Shown: positions 12,273-47,157, numbered from the stretch's first letter. The stretch: DNA of 64,000 bases from Tubiluchus corallicola (GCA_030141605.1 JAQGDQ010000057.1:186001-250000); one strand, 5' to 3'. Notes: generated from the sequence alone by a model not told the origin. Made by a program: numbers and translations.

Positions 12273-12927
12273 TCTCTTTTGTTTAATAATGACTATGAAC
12301 TCTTTGTGTAATCACAATACTGTGTTAAAAAATCCTTAATGTCTATTGGAGTTATATAGGCTTTTAACGAATTAATATGCGTACGTACTTCTATAAAAGC
12401 AGTTAGCGATTATTTGTTTGAATATGAGAACTACCATTATGGTACTCTTGTAATAAAACTGAGTGAATTTGCATGGGTTTCTTATGCACTTCCCTTGGGA
12501 TCGGATGTGCAAACAGCATTTGCGTCGCACTAAGCTAATTATTTGGGCACGTGACCTGCACTTAATTGCCGCATGACGTATTCAGCGTCTCGTTTCATTA
12601 ATATAACTAATTAGACGTAGAAATCATTGTATATTAGTCACAATTTGATGTGCCGGTAATGTTGGGCCAGTGATGCGATTGCCAGCTTTGCAAAGCGGCG
12701 GAATTTAATTAACAGTTTTAATTATGATATTTTTCGAGGAGGAAGAAGAGAAGACTTCAATTCCGTGGGCCCTTGAAACGAATGACCACGATTGTCTTTC
12801 GTTCATAATGAAGGACGCCATTAATTAAATATATGTCAATAAACACACTGAAAAATAATCGACGTATCAGTCAACTACTATGTGGAGATGGAAGTAAAAA
12901 GAAAAAACACAAAAATATTATTGTTTT

Positions 12928-13027
<100 letters not shown>

Positions 13028-16000
13028 TGCAGAGATTGTATACTACAAAAACACAAAAGCCAAAGCACAAAAATTAACAAAATATCAATATCATAGCAGT
13101 GAGAACTGAAAACACTGTTTATGTAGAAGAGAAATATATTTTCTAGCTAAGTAATAGGCTAAAAGAAAATTAGGCAAATTGTTTGTAGAAGTGATGGAAC
13201 GAATAGAGAATAATTTTTCACAACGGACATTGAAGTAGAATCAAAGGATGATATATTATCATAATAACATATCTCCAGGCTGGCATGTAAATTCATATAT
13301 CTTTTGCTATTGTAAGTTGCAGGAAGGATTGTTGGCGGTACACATTAACAACTAGATAGTGTGAAAACTTTATGAATGTGACATTTACTTTAATTTTTAA
13401 CAATAAAATAACAAATAATGCATTGTAATTGCGGAAAACAATTGGAAAAGAATCACCCAAGTAGCGGCCATGTTTAAATAAAAAAACACAGGCACCAAAA
13501 ATAGGAATCATTTCAGTGTGATGTGCCAACTTTGTAAAAGGATGTAGCTTTCTTTCCTGTTGTGGCCATCTTTCCAATCAAAATGGCCACCTAACAGAAC
13601 AAAGTGCCGCATTCAAATGTCTGTAAATTTTTCCGCTTTCAAACACCGAGGATCGGTTTAACAAGTGCTTACTAATAACGTTTTAATGTGTTTGCTTGCA
13701 ATAACTAGGTACAAACGTATTTTTGATGATTCTCGTCAAGCACTTACTCCTCTGACATGCGCTGTTCTACTGTTTGCCAGATTCGATCCAGCCATCGAAT
13801 TCTATCAGTGCTGAGAGACTCTTATGCGGCGTGTTGACAGAGAAATAAGCCACAGTGGATGCAACGCATTAACAGTACACGCTCTGTGTAAATGTATTAA
13901 CTGGAGTGCTTGGGGATATTGTCAGACCGAGCTGCTCACATATCTGCATTATGATAGAAGAGTGAATTATTTTTATCGACTCACACTTAGTCGTATATTT
14001 ATCAACGTACAGAATGCAGAAAATGCAGAAGGCTCAGTAAACACTGTAATATTTTATGCTGACATTCGTGAAATCGTCTGTAGATGTCGCTTCTGGAGAA
14101 CTGCAACTTTACGTGCCGTTTCAGTCGTGCGGCCAATAAACCTGCTAGTCGACCCATGTCGAACCATTAATCCATCGCTTAGGCTTCTGTATTATTTATT
14201 ATTTATTAGGATCAAAAATAAATATAAACAATTTATACACGAGTAAAAGTAAACAGAAAGACTATGGCCATAAACACGGATTACTGCCTGTCACCCATCA
14301 AACACTGCATGTAATTAACAATAACGTTGCAGCCGATTGCCAGATTCTGAAAAATCACGCTTAATAGAGGAGGCAAACCTTTGTCCTGCCATAATGGTTT
14401 CGTTAGTAAAGGGTTGTTGTGTGGCCGAGAATTGAATTGGTCTTACCTAGAAATCTAGCATTACCTGGTCGTGAACGGGTTAATTCATATTAAGTAAATA
14501 GAATTTGTTCTGACCCAAAACCATTGCCCCAAATTTAAAGTTACAGCTGTAGTAATTTATTTATTTAACTAACTTACGTTTAGAGTTACCTACTTACTCC
14601 AAAGTATGGCTCTAGATTGTAAAAATTAGCAAAGCTTGTCAAGTTTAGTTAAGGTTGTAATAACTTGTCAAATTTTGTGAAATTTTTTAAAACTTTAAAA
14701 GAAAAGTTTAGAAATGAATTTACATCGCAACAGTTGTCAATGACTACTGTCTTAATTATACTTTGCAAACTAATTTCTACAGTCTTATGGCATAACTGTA
14801 ATTTTACACTTAGGGCAACGGTCCTACCCCACAAAAGTCCTGTTTATCTCATGGTTTAAAACCTTTAATTTCATGCTAGTCTTACTGCGTTGTAACCTGA
14901 TTACACGCAGTATATTTTACTATCTCAACTTATTCAGTTCCTCAGCTTCAGATATGAGGCAAAATGCTGATAAATAGGTGATAAATGGCAAGAAAGATCT
15001 AATTTTTCTCACTGTGAATAGTAAATCTGATTTTGCTAGAAGGAATATTCTTGTTGCAGTGTTCGGGCGCAAGCAATAGTTGAACTTTCCTATGTTAACT
15101 GTTTTGTGTTGTTTGTCGTTGTCATCGTTGTTTGGCACAGCATTGGTTTTCACATCGACGTAGCCTTTCTATTTCTCTGTCTTTCTTCCATTTCATTCTT
15201 TTCATCCAACCCTCTTTTTCTCCTTTTCCATTTCTTCTTGAGGTCAGCTTTAATTTAGGTGACTGTATTGCTATTTTTAGGTCTCCTCAGCCACACAGCT
15301 TTACTATTTGTAATTTACAGTCTTACTTTATTTTAGAAAACTCAATCTGTACGTGTTCCTGTTGTTGGCTAAATAAATAAACCTTGAAATCTCAAATCTT
15401 GTCCGCGATTATGTCGTAGCGAGTTATCAAATTTCAGTGCATCTGCTTTAATTTTTCAGAAAGATCTCCGTAATGTACAATGACACTGTTCACATATATA
15501 ATCACAATGCACTATTACAGTAACCACGATAATTAGTTGCCGGGTCAATTACCTTAAAAGATTTTTTGGTCTCATTTGGTCTATTCAGGCATAACAGCTT
15601 CACGTTTGCTATTAAAACTGTATGGAGTTGTTCCAGTCAATCATTTCACGTAACGACACGCTCATTTGATGCTGATTTTTGTTAGCATCAAAATGCCATT
15701 TAATTCATATGGACTAGATGCACAGTTTTTTGAGCTTTAGACACTTACATAAGAAATAGTTACATAAGAAATAAAACAAAAGTCAAAAAAATAAATTTGC
15801 GTAAAAAATTGTTGCTATGTCTTTCTTCGAGTTCCATTTTCATTTGCATTGTCACTCTACACGCTGGGATCATCAGTCAGTTGTAGACTCACTCAATGTA
15901 GATAATAGTGGCAGGATCAGTACCTATCTCATTAGCAAGAGTAATTCTCTAAGATTAACCACCAAAGGTGCTTAAGTCGGTTTAGATGTGTATTCAACTC

Positions 16001-16197
16001 GTTTGAAACCGTAGGTCACCCATACATTTACAGTCCAAACGCGACTTTGCTTGACTTGTCAAAACTTCCTTCTGTCTAATTAACGCGCAGAATACATCTT
16101 GCACTCAGTCAGTGACAATTCTTTCAAAGAACAAACAGTATGAAATATAAAAAGTATGAATAAATATTTTTAATGGCGTTGAATTGTTTGTTTTCAG

Positions 16198-37693
<21,496 letters not shown>

Positions 37694-38629
37694 CTTCAAT
37701 TGGAATAGTAAACTTACAGTCAATGGGGAATCCTTATTTTTTATACAGTTTAATGGAATGCAGAGCACAACAGCAGTAATTACTTGTTATGTTGGTAATA
37801 GGGATATTAGTGACTGGATTTAATTATCACAGGAATGAGTTATTGAACTATCAGAGGTGTTTGGACCATGCTCTTGTATACTCCCACAATAAGAGAGCTA
37901 ACTTGAGGCAGTCTGACAGATGAAATCATTCATAGACATTTTTCCTAGAAGCACCCAACCATTTACTAACTAGTCCAAGGTACTTGACTTTCGTAACTAA
38001 CTCAGCTATTTGTCTTAAATACTTGTATAAGTTAATAACAGTATAATCTCTTACCTCCTTACACAAACAGAATATTCATAACATTTGTACAATATGTATT
38101 TCGGTTTCACAAACTTAGGAAAATGTACCTATATAGGACTTATATTCTGTGTCAAACTATTATTATGAATAATTATCGTTTTGTAAGTATTTGTATATTA
38201 CAATTGTTATATGATGGGTATTAAGTATCATAGTATTATATTCCGTTGTAAAATATGCTTGATGATTGGTGGAAAAAGTAGCATGTGTAATTTGCAGTTT
38301 TGGATGCTATGTCTCTAAGGAATTATAGTCAAGCTGTAATTAGTGTAATTAATGAAATAAGCTTTCTCATAGTTCCAGCGACTGATGGTGATCCTGAAAA
38401 GATCAAAGATTGTGTGATCTAAGTGAACCAGACAACGCATTTGTGTACACTTGACAATACCTCGCTTTTGTAATAGTAACAGTATTAACAACTAACTAGA
38501 ACCTTACTTAGTTCATTCTTTCTTATTTCCAAGCAAGGTCCTGCCAGTAAATCACTCTAGGCACAGACTATACATAATTAAGTAAAGTCCACGTAAAACA
38601 ACTGAAGTTACTGAACTGATGCTGCAGAC

Positions 38630-38722
38630 GACTTAGTTAGTTAAGATGCATTGTTGTGGTTCACTTAACCTTGGGCCTACAGTAACTGTGCGTGCGCACA
38701 ACGAAACTGTGAAAAGGCTTAT
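38630..38722 (-). mobile_element. Truncated copy 2 of the 315-bp MITE
   Basis: It ends AACTGTGAAAAGGCTTAT, and the adjacent bases (GGCCTACAG, CTGTGCGTGCGCAC) match the reverse complement of the left end of the 20164-20478 element. The other end is missing. Confidence 0.75.
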
Positions 38723-39614
38723 GAAAATTTGACGATTTTTTTTGTTTTGTTACTATAATGTTCCTAAGTGGCGCTTCATATACTTTGCTGCTTTACTCCA
38801 GGGTTCTGGTAAAGATTTGATTATATTTTTTGTGTAGTACTACAACAACGTCCGACTAATGTGGAATTTAGACAACAAAAAATGCAAAAGAGCCATCTAC
38901 AATGATATTTATATTTATTCTAATTAGTTTAACTTTGAAACAGGAAACAATTTAGGTGTTCAAATTTATTGGAAAAGTTTGTCATTTAGTGTTTTGCGAT
39001 ATTTCTTTGTCTCATCTTGGCAAATCCATTTATTCCAGTTGTTAAAAGTATTAGTGCTGACAAACTTCCAACTGTAGTTACTTAAATACTAATTGAAATC
39101 ACGTATTTAAGTGGTTTCATTCCATCACGATTTTAGATGGTGTAATGTGTGCTATTTTATGACCATGAGACACGTGCAATTTTCGTCGCCTCGCCTTAAG
39201 TTACATGACGACAGTTGGAGTCTGTCGCTGCACATTAATGTCTAATTTCAAACTGAAGACTGCTAACATAAAAGTTGCGTAAATGCGGTTCATTAGTACA
39301 TTGATTTGATAATATACTTCTCAATAGGAAAACTCAGTCTAACCACTAAAACAGCCAAAGAAAATAGGATTGAATAATCAACTTATTCAATTGCTGACTA
39401 GGTCTTTTCATACCTGCGAAGTGTTGTGTCTCCTTCCTGTACCGTTTGTCAAATTATTTCGGCAAGAGACTTGTCACGAAGGACTCTTAGTAAGTTATTC
39501 ATCCTTGTTATTTTGCGGGTGCTTTAGTGGTTGTTTTACTAATTTGCTAATATATTGAAATAATCAAAAAAATAATTAAATTAGTAAACAATTAAATAAT
39601 AACCCTTCTGCTAC

Positions 39615-39843
39615 AATTATAGGGTTACGTGACGTTTGCCTGGCATCTGGAATGCATATGCGTCATGAGGAGTGCGGATAAAATCGGTTTATATTGTTTT
39701 CAATGTACCCATTTATCAGACCTGCGTTATGCGTTATTTTTTTCTGCGGCTATTTTCCATTGATTTTTAATTGCGCAGCTATTCCGCACGTGGATAACGC
39801 ATACGCGTAACGCAATCCGAATGCCAGGTAAACGCGATACAGT
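39615..39843. mobile_element. Foldback/MITE-like element
   Basis: The left end TGACGTTTGCCTGGCATCTG and the right end, reverse-complemented, TCGCGTTTACCTGGCATTCG correspond; the match extends into ATATGCGT on both arms. About 230 bp, non-coding. Confidence 0.7.
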
Positions 39844-40185
39844 AAGGAATATAGTTGGAAAAATTACTTACGATTACTACTTAAAGAAACATTTGTGAAT
39901 TTTAAACAAACCTGCTTATTACTTGAAAATTCACAGCAATTTTTACTAATTCAATGCCAAATACCAAATAGAAACTTATTAATTTTTTGAATGTTGTCAT
40001 TATTGTTAAATAAACCTATAGCTAAATTATTGAATAAATTCTTGTACAATTGACCATCCGTTGCTTATCAGTTGATTTTTAATCAATTTTTAATTTTGGA
40101 TAGCAGAAGTAAGTAATATTCTATTGCATAAGTACGAAAGCAGCAACTAAAATAGTTTTAGACTAAACATTATAAAACTTAGTTC

Positions 40186-40218
40186 ACACACACACACACG
40201 CACGCACGCACGCACGCA
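40186..40218. repeat. (CA)n(CGCA)n microsatellite
   Basis: CACACA changes into CGCACGCA units. Confidence 0.85.
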
Positions 40219-41477
40219 GCACATCCACATATCTCCCCTGGCTGCATAATTAACAGAAGATTGTATGAGGCAAAGATTAAGCTTACATAACTTTTTATTG
40301 AGCAATTCCATGGGTGACTGAACTGCAATCATCGTATTGAACTACAGGCGGTACCCCGCCGACAAGAACTAAAACTGTCCGGGTTTGTTTGCTATTAACA
40401 GATGCGGAGGCGTATATGTTGCTGCATTATTGCTGCACATTCCTTTCATTGTTAACGACCATTATTTTTCTAATCATTTTGCTGCATTATTACTTTTTGC
40501 ATGTTCTGCTTGTCCTGTAATAATGCTGTTGATTATTTTTCATAATTTGCCAACTTCAATTTACTTTTTCAGTTTGAATAATTAAAACTTTTCGCAATTT
40601 GAACGTTTTTTTGAGTTTATCAAAGGTTACAATTATTGTTGCTTCTACTATGTTTAAGGATAAAGGTATATCTTCTCTATCTGAATTAACAAAATGATTA
40701 ATTTTATATGTACTCGTTAAAGTTGAATTTTTATCTTATGTTAAATCCAAAAAGTTGGTCTGTTGCTGATTTTTATAATTTGGTCGAAATGATAGATACT
40801 GTCACACAGACTCATCTCAACCATTTTAGACCTCGAATATTAAACCTGTGTGATTAGTGGCGCCCCCCGTAGAGCTACTAGAACTGCTTAGTCATCGCCT
40901 AGGGCTTCCATGGGTAGCTAGTTAAGTACTATTTTGCTTGGCTAGAAACTTGTTTGGTGGAAACCCAGCGAATACCGAATGCCCTGGGGAAACTACCCTG
41001 CACACCCAGGATGTTACAATCATTGACATGATATATCATTCCGTTCTACATAAATTATATTTTTGCTAAGCTTACATTGTTCATAACCCCGACCTAAAGG
41101 TAAAATTGGCTAAACCTGGCTAGTTTTTTGCAAAAACACCATGAATGAAAATAGTTGATAAAATGACAATGCATTCAATGTAGCAAGGCAAAAAAGGTGG
41201 GGCACACCCAAATACCGCCGCACCAAATACATGACTATAACTAATCACGATATTGCTTGCGTCTATGATAATAAACATAATAAAGCGTTGTTTGCAATAC
41301 TACAATACATTACAAAATTACACCAAGCGCCTAGTAAAGCAGTTTCAACTGTGGTACATTATATATAAAAATTCAACACTACAGAAAAAAAAAACACTGA
41401 AATGTAAAAGTACCTAAACCTAAAGTTCACACAGAAGCTACATTCCTACTTTAGTAGTGAGTGAAGAGAGGGTGGAT

Positions 41478-41578
41478 TTTCACATCCAGCGACAGCAATC
41501 TGATTTTCGACAAGACGGATGTCATTCGTTGATTGGTCGGCTAGAAACAATGAGAGCGACACTGGCGCGCACGCTTCT
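41478..41578. repeat. Dispersed repeat family B, copy 2
   Basis: The counterpart of 5163-5272, sharing TTCACATCCAGCGACAGC and GATTGGTCGGCTAGAAACAA in the same orientation. Confidence 0.75.
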
Positions 41579-42721
41579 GAACATCGCTTACGAAAACTCA
41601 TTTATTGCTATTCTATCAATAAATTTACCCTTTCTTTGCTGCTGTAATCAGAGATGCTGTTATTAACGCCTCTGACTAAAACAATTATATTGGTATTTTG
41701 AGTGAGGGTGACCGTATGGTCTTTCTCCACCCAGCATTTCCTTTTAACTGGCAATAATAATACTTTGTTACATGTTTGTTGTATGAAACAAATAAATAGA
41801 AATTGAACTGGAGGCCAAGCAGTCTGGTATCCACACACGAAACAATAGAATGATGTGTAAGAAAAACTATACCTTTATTTGAGTAGTAGTTTTTGAAACA
41901 GTGAGGAAACAGAGTTCACCCTGTCGCTGATTAAATTAACTGGACAATAAAAAAGCAGAGATGACCGCTATAAGTTTTTTTATAATAACCAAATGCATAA
42001 TTTGGCTTCAACAGAAACTTACATCTAGCGTGAATGTACAGCATATATTTTCAATACTGACTTCGTTATTTTTGTATACTTTCCTACAATTGAAAGAAAA
42101 TGAGACTAGCGCTGAACCCTAATTATAATGCAATTTGTTTTAGTAAACTATTAAATAAACGAGTTATTATTTTGATGCTTACTTTATACCAAAAAATTTT
42201 TGTGCCTGAATTTGAAGAAAACTATTCTTACGTTGAAAAGATGCTCTTGCTGTGCGGGGATCTCAGCAGTAATTTCACAGTTTCTAAATAAGCGCCAGTA
42301 GTAGCCATGTTTATCATATTGTTGGTGATTTTGTTTTTCTCACCTTGTTGCACCGTTTTTTTCTTTTGCCTTTGGTAAATGAACCGGTTGCATTAAAGTT
42401 TATGAATGTTACGAATTTAAAGGAAACCAGGATGAATTTTTATATGCTACTCCATCTTGAAGTACGATAAAAAAGTGTTGTCAAAGCGTTGTCCAAACGG
42501 TTGTGAAGCGTTTCTTATAATTAAATAATAGGTTAAAAACATAACTACCCAACTAGTGATGACATCGCAGCTGAACGTAAGTTTCAAAAGCAATAACATT
42601 CCACGAATGTGTTGCACGTGTTTGCGAAAGCAAAAAATTGAAGTACACAGTGTTATTCTACAACATTCAGTGTAATTTTAAGTTTAAAAAATTAAATTTC
42701 AAATTTGCCGCTGTGCTCATG

Positions 42722-42998
42722 ATCACGTGAGCCACATTACAACTGAACTTCATCTGCACTGAGAGGTACAGCGCAGGTTTTTGTGCAACACATTTCGGAG
42801 ATACAGGCGCTAGTGCCCATTTAACTAATGAATGTCAAAATGCAGGTAAGAAAGAAATACCTAGACGCATGAACGCGAAATTACTGGTGCAATAAATAGT
42901 TCCCGCAAGTCATTATTAAAAAAAAGTGTTCTCCTTTCAATATTTTATGTGGTAGATTGTTTTGAGCTGTAGTTTAAGATTGGGTCCGGTTTTCCTTT
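42722..42998 (-). repeat. Dispersed repeat family A, copy 2
   Basis: Its reverse complement begins AAAACCGGACCCAATCTTAA and follows the same block order as the copies at 11135 and 60766. Confidence 0.8.
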
Positions 42999-44525
42999 AA
43001 TTTGTTACCACAGCATTCGTCAGTAAGCAATAGAGAAGTCAGCATGGCATGAAGCCAACTCAAATGAAACAGCAAACCTAATACTATAAGGGAGACGCTT
43101 CCGCAGCTTATTTATAACATTAATAACCAGTGTTAATAATCATGAAAAATGGACCCTGTCTTTGTTATTACCTCCAAGCGTTGTTAAAGCTTGACCCAAT
43201 ATTGCTTTAAATAACGGGCAGCTGTAAGTAAGAATAATAGTAATTTATTTTCATATTCAGTACAACTGTACAAAACATACATAAACATAAAATTATAAAT
43301 ATATAAATCAAGTAATTAACGTGATGATTAAACATAACAATTTACCTACTAAGATCTTAATTTTAGTCCTATAGAAAGGTTAAAAGGGAATTTTAAATTC
43401 TCAAAAAACTTTCCATACAAAGTTATATTACGTTTACCTGTTTAAAAGACTTCAGTAAATGAGAAAGAAAATTCCCAATAATTTAAAATAATTGCGCGAA
43501 CCGGTGAAACGTCGCTGACCACTATCCCGCTGTGCGGCAAAAAACATCAAAGGTTCAATGAAACACATTATATTCATCTTATTGACAAGATAAAGTAAAA
43601 TAGTTTAAACTTTTGCTTCTTTAGCGAAGAGTACACTATGAATGCTCTGATTATTTTTTCAAACGTTACGCAGTGTTGTCTAAACTTGATTCAGACGACA
43701 CCACAGTATATATGGCTGCGCCTAATAGGCCCCCGGTGAAATTTTCAAGTTCTATATAGTGTTACTGCTAATACATATTCTGTGCGCAACAATACAGCAT
43801 GCAGGTGATACAAAATTTCAAGACGAATTTTTTTAGCATTATGAAAAAATGGTATTTTCTTGTGTTTTAAGAAACTGAGAACTTGTGAAAGCTTCCTGAA
43901 AACTTGAAAGAAGAGGGGGAAAAAGATAAATTTTGTAATTAAAGTTTGAGAAGAAAAGTTGTGTGGTGCAGAGAAGGGGGAGAATAGGCAAAGAGGGTAT
44001 GTTGCGACAAACACTATTTCTTCCCAACGAATGTATTTGAAATAGATTATTTATTACTACAATAATCAAGTTGGTGAGTTGGGAATGTAATGTTATTATT
44101 GCTAGGTGTAATTTTCCTGGAATCAAATGATTAAGCTAGGTGTCAGGTGCTTGTACTAGATTGCGCGTGGTCTTCACACTGCACTTATTGCGCATGGTCT
44201 TCACTGGCATAACTTTATGCCTTAGAAAATCATCGCACTTTATTGCGTTCTGTCGTTTGGATTTGTTACGGGTGCTTCAATTTTGATGTTAATGTTGGCA
44301 GATGTGCACGTAGTGCGGTGTGCGTCTGTTGTTGCACCAGTTATTAGTAACTTTTTAGCCGTTACAAGTTTTATTGGAGTTCCTATTGGAGCACACGGAC
44401 AGATGTTTTTCTTCGCGAAAACTGCATGCGGTAGACTCCCATTTATAGAAAAGAGACGTTTGAAGATTTGTTTTTGAAGGATTCTCATTCACTGCACAGA
44501 AAAAGGAACAAAATGTAACGAAGAG

Positions 44526-44533
44526 TATAAAAG
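44526..44533 (+). promoter_or_regulatory. Candidate TATA box of DEG/ENaC gene
   Basis: The sequence TATAAAAG lies 178 bp upstream of the ATG of the channel gene. This is a plausible core promoter position if transcription starts near 44555. It is a motif match only. Confidence 0.35.
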
Positions 44534-44710
44534 AACGAACCAATAAACTTGTAACGTCTTCTGCCAATACACTAACTCGGTGCAAGTGTCATTATGAATG
44601 CTGCTCATTGCTCTACAATTTAAGTATTTTGAAACGTACATATTAACAGTCAACTCGTACTCAAAAATTTTTTGTAATAAAAGAGTTTGCTGGGCGTGGT
44701 TGTTTCTAAA

Positions 44711-45840
44711 ATGGGTAATGACGGTGCTCTAGACGACGCATCTCTATCCGAGCTTGCAAAACAGTTAGCTGAAAACACAGCCACACACGGCATAGGGAAC
44801 ATCCGTCGGGCGAAGAGTCGCTCCAGGAGGTACATCTGGACAGTTCTGATCCTTATGGCTGTCATGGTTCTGTTGGTGCAAGGTGGTATACAACTGAGAA
44901 AGTATTTGGGACGTCCTATGCAGACATCTACTACGTTCATTCTAGACAATGGTACAATCGCTTTCCCTTCTATAACGTTCTGCAACAAGAACACCATGCG
45001 TTTTAGTGTTTTTAAAGAAATATGGCCATCGTTGTATAATAAATCGAACCTCACTGATCAAGATACAATGTCTGCATTAGTTCTTGGGGAAGTGGCCACT
45101 TCTCATGTCCTCGCGAGATTGAACCATAGTGAGCGATATAAACTGGGTCATCAAGTTTACGACACCATACAGAGTTGTGAGGTACCAAACAATGATGTAT
45201 TTCAATGCCTCGGTGATTTGGAGTACACACTTGAAATAAGCAATACAGCAGTAGACCAAGGCAATTGTTTCACATTTAATAAAGCCCGGAACGTGAAGGA
45301 AGGCAGCTATCAGAAAGTTCTAAAATATAATGGTAAAGATGCAAAGCGTGGTGTTAAGCTGACCTTGAATGCTAATTTGGCTGAGTACATGCCGATGAGG
45401 ACACCCCAGCCGGGTTTTGACGTATTCGTTGTTCCTCCAGGGTACAGTCACGTGGGTGTCCAACCGTTCTTCGCTCGGGCTGGTACAGTGAATACAGCAA
45501 GAGTGCGCAGAACTGACATTCACCGGGACTACGTCAAAGGGAATTGCCTTACAGGAGAGCAGATCAACGGTGAACAACTTCACGATGTCTACGCAGAAAC
45601 TGCAGAAACGATTTATAGCATAGAAACGTGTTTGCAGACATGTCTGCAGAAGAAGTTAGTGAGGGAGTGTAAGTGTACTAGTGCCAATATTCCAGTGTCT
45701 GAACGACTTTTGAAGGAGGCTGATTGGACGAGTTTGACACTACCAGCACACTGTGAAATTCTACTGTCTGACAACTGCTTTGCAAACACAGGGATAGATG
45801 ATACAGATTGCAGTTGCTTACCTCCTTGCGATTACACGCG
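44711..45840 (+). CDS. DEG/ENaC channel exon 1
   Basis: This long first coding exon of 376 codons plus two bases covers the N-terminus, TM1 and most of the cysteine-rich ectodomain. It ends with CG before a GTACGT donor. Reading on past the donor gives only intronic sequence that stops at 45946, so the splice is well supported. Confidence 0.92.
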
Positions 45841-46528
45841 GTACGTATGGACGTTTCTTGAGGAGTTGCCCGTGGGTGTTATAAAATTTATATCATTTTA
45901 TAACAACGATACCTGTTTCTTAGCATTTAACTTTTTTAGTATTTAACTTTTTGAGCATTGAACTTGAAATAATTTTTAATGGCTTGAAATAATTTAAATT
46001 TCTTCATATTTTTTACTTGTTATTTGCTTATGATTACATTGATACAACAAGTTTACTTTTTAACAATACTTTCAGATATGACGTATCATGGGACTCAGGG
46101 CCAGCTGTCAGTTTTGGACAGCCAGACAAGCTATTGACGCTCCTGCGGGAAATGGATATGAACATCAGTTATGAATACTTCTTCTGGTTCTACTATTTGA
46201 CGGCTAACGAATATTCCCAAAGCTCGCTGGTAGATGGCGTTAATGAGATCACGTGGTGCATGTCATGATTGACAGCAGCATTGTACAGAGGGTGTCTGAG
46301 ACACTTTCTTACAAGGAGGCAGATCTCGCAGGTGATATCGGTGGACTGTTGGGGCTTTACATAGGAATGTCTCTCCTGGCAATCTATGAATTGCTAGAGT
46401 TCTTTGTTGATGTACTAATATTACTCTTAATAAAAATGAGAAGAAGGAAGGCGACATTCAATATTAACAACGAAGAGACTAATCAGGGGAGGAATAATGT
46501 AGCAGTAATCGAGAAAGCGCATGATTAA
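44711..46528 (+). CDS. DEG/ENaC (ASIC/degenerin-like) cation channel subunit, frame break before TM2
   Basis: This is an amiloride-sensitive sodium channel family subunit in the plasma membrane. It has two coding exons, 44711-45840 and 46076-46528, joined by a GT-AG intron at codon CG|A. The start is the first ATG, giving MGNDGALDD. Landmarks in order: the N-terminal gating HG motif (THGIGNIRR), TM1 (YIWTVLILMAVMVLLVQGG), post-TM1 FPSITFCN, a cysteine-rich ectodomain with ETCLQTCLQKKLVRECKCTS and CSCLPPCDYTRYDVSW, then LAGDIGGLLGLYIGMSLLAI with the GxS selectivity filter as GMS, TM2, and a basic tail (MRRRKA). The exon 2 frame stops at TGA 46266-46268, while TM2 lies in a different frame that is open only from 46247. 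One indel is therefore needed between about 46247 and 46268. Either this is a pseudogene lesion or a sequence error. With the indel repaired the length would be about 527 residues, normal for the family. Confidence 0.9.
46076..46528 (+). CDS. DEG/ENaC channel exon 2 (frame-disrupted)
   Basis: The exon follows a TTTCAG acceptor and begins YDVSWDSGPAVSFGQPDKLL, the conserved palm strand. It continues through MNISYEYFFWFYYLTANEY in one frame. The pre-TM2 and TM2 part (SSIVQRVSETLSYKEADLAG and onward) is in another frame, ending at TAA 46526-46528. About 20 residues between NISYEYF and the break have no counterpart in typical ASIC sequences. Confidence 0.85.
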
Positions 46529-46589
46529 CGACAGAGAAACTTAAAAGTTAATTGTCGATATTTCTTTAGCTAGCACTTAAAAGGAAGAG

Positions 46590-47157
46590 TATGGTGAGTG
46601 AAGAGTAAGTTTTAAGTGAGTGTAAAGTAATTAAAGCGTAGATCTACTGTGAGTGAAAAGAAGAGTAGAGTAACTGAAGAGTAAATCAAGCATAAGAAGA
46701 CACTGAACAGTATCTACGGTGCAAGCAAAGAGTAAGGAAAAGATAAATGTAGAGTAAGTGAAGCTTAAGTGTAAAGTAAATGAAAAATAAGTAAAGAATA
46801 GAGTAAATAAAGAGTAAGTGAAGAATAAGTGTAAAATAAGTGAAGAGTAAGCATAGTGAAAGTGTAGAGTAAATACAGAGTAACCGAAAAATAAGTGTAA
46901 AGGAAGTGAAGAATAGGTAAATGTAGAACAAGTATAGAGTAAGTGAAGAATAAGTGAAGAGTAGGTGTAGAGTAAATGTAGAGTAAGTGTGGAGTAAGTG
47001 ATGAATAAGCGTGGAGTAAGTGAAGGGTAAGTATAAAGCAAGTGAAAAACAAATGAAGAGCAAGTGTAGAGTAAGTATAGAGTAAATGAAGAGTAAGTGA
47101 AGAGTAAGTGTAGAGTAAATGTAGAGTAAGTGATGAGTAAGTGTAGCGTAACCCTGA
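46590..47157. repeat. 11-bp minisatellite (GTAGAGTAAGT), about 45-50 units
   Basis: A degenerate tandem array of an 11-bp unit with variants such as GAAGAGTAAGT and GTAGAGTAAAT starts about 60 bp after the DEG/ENaC stop. Because 11 is not a multiple of 3 and the reverse unit lacks stops, all three minus-strand frames stay open for about 95-173 codons. These are not genes. Confidence 0.9.

Larger units (their letters stand above)
37694..44710. other. Intergenic region between cyclase and DEG/ENaC genes
   Basis: No gene is visible. It holds a truncated MITE copy near 38.7 kb, a foldback element at 39.6-39.8 kb, a CA/GC-rich tract at 40.2 kb and copies of two dispersed repeats at 41.5 and 42.7-43.0 kb. 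The 3' UTR of the cyclase gene probably occupies its start, without a clear polyadenylation signal. Confidence 0.6.

Noticed and set aside
13824-14246. 140-codon open frame
   Set aside because: The longest unexplained frame in the first 16 kb. It shows no motif, no splice support and no domain pattern. The INWSAWGYC segment weakly recalls the receptor ectodomain but lacks donor or acceptor sites in frame.
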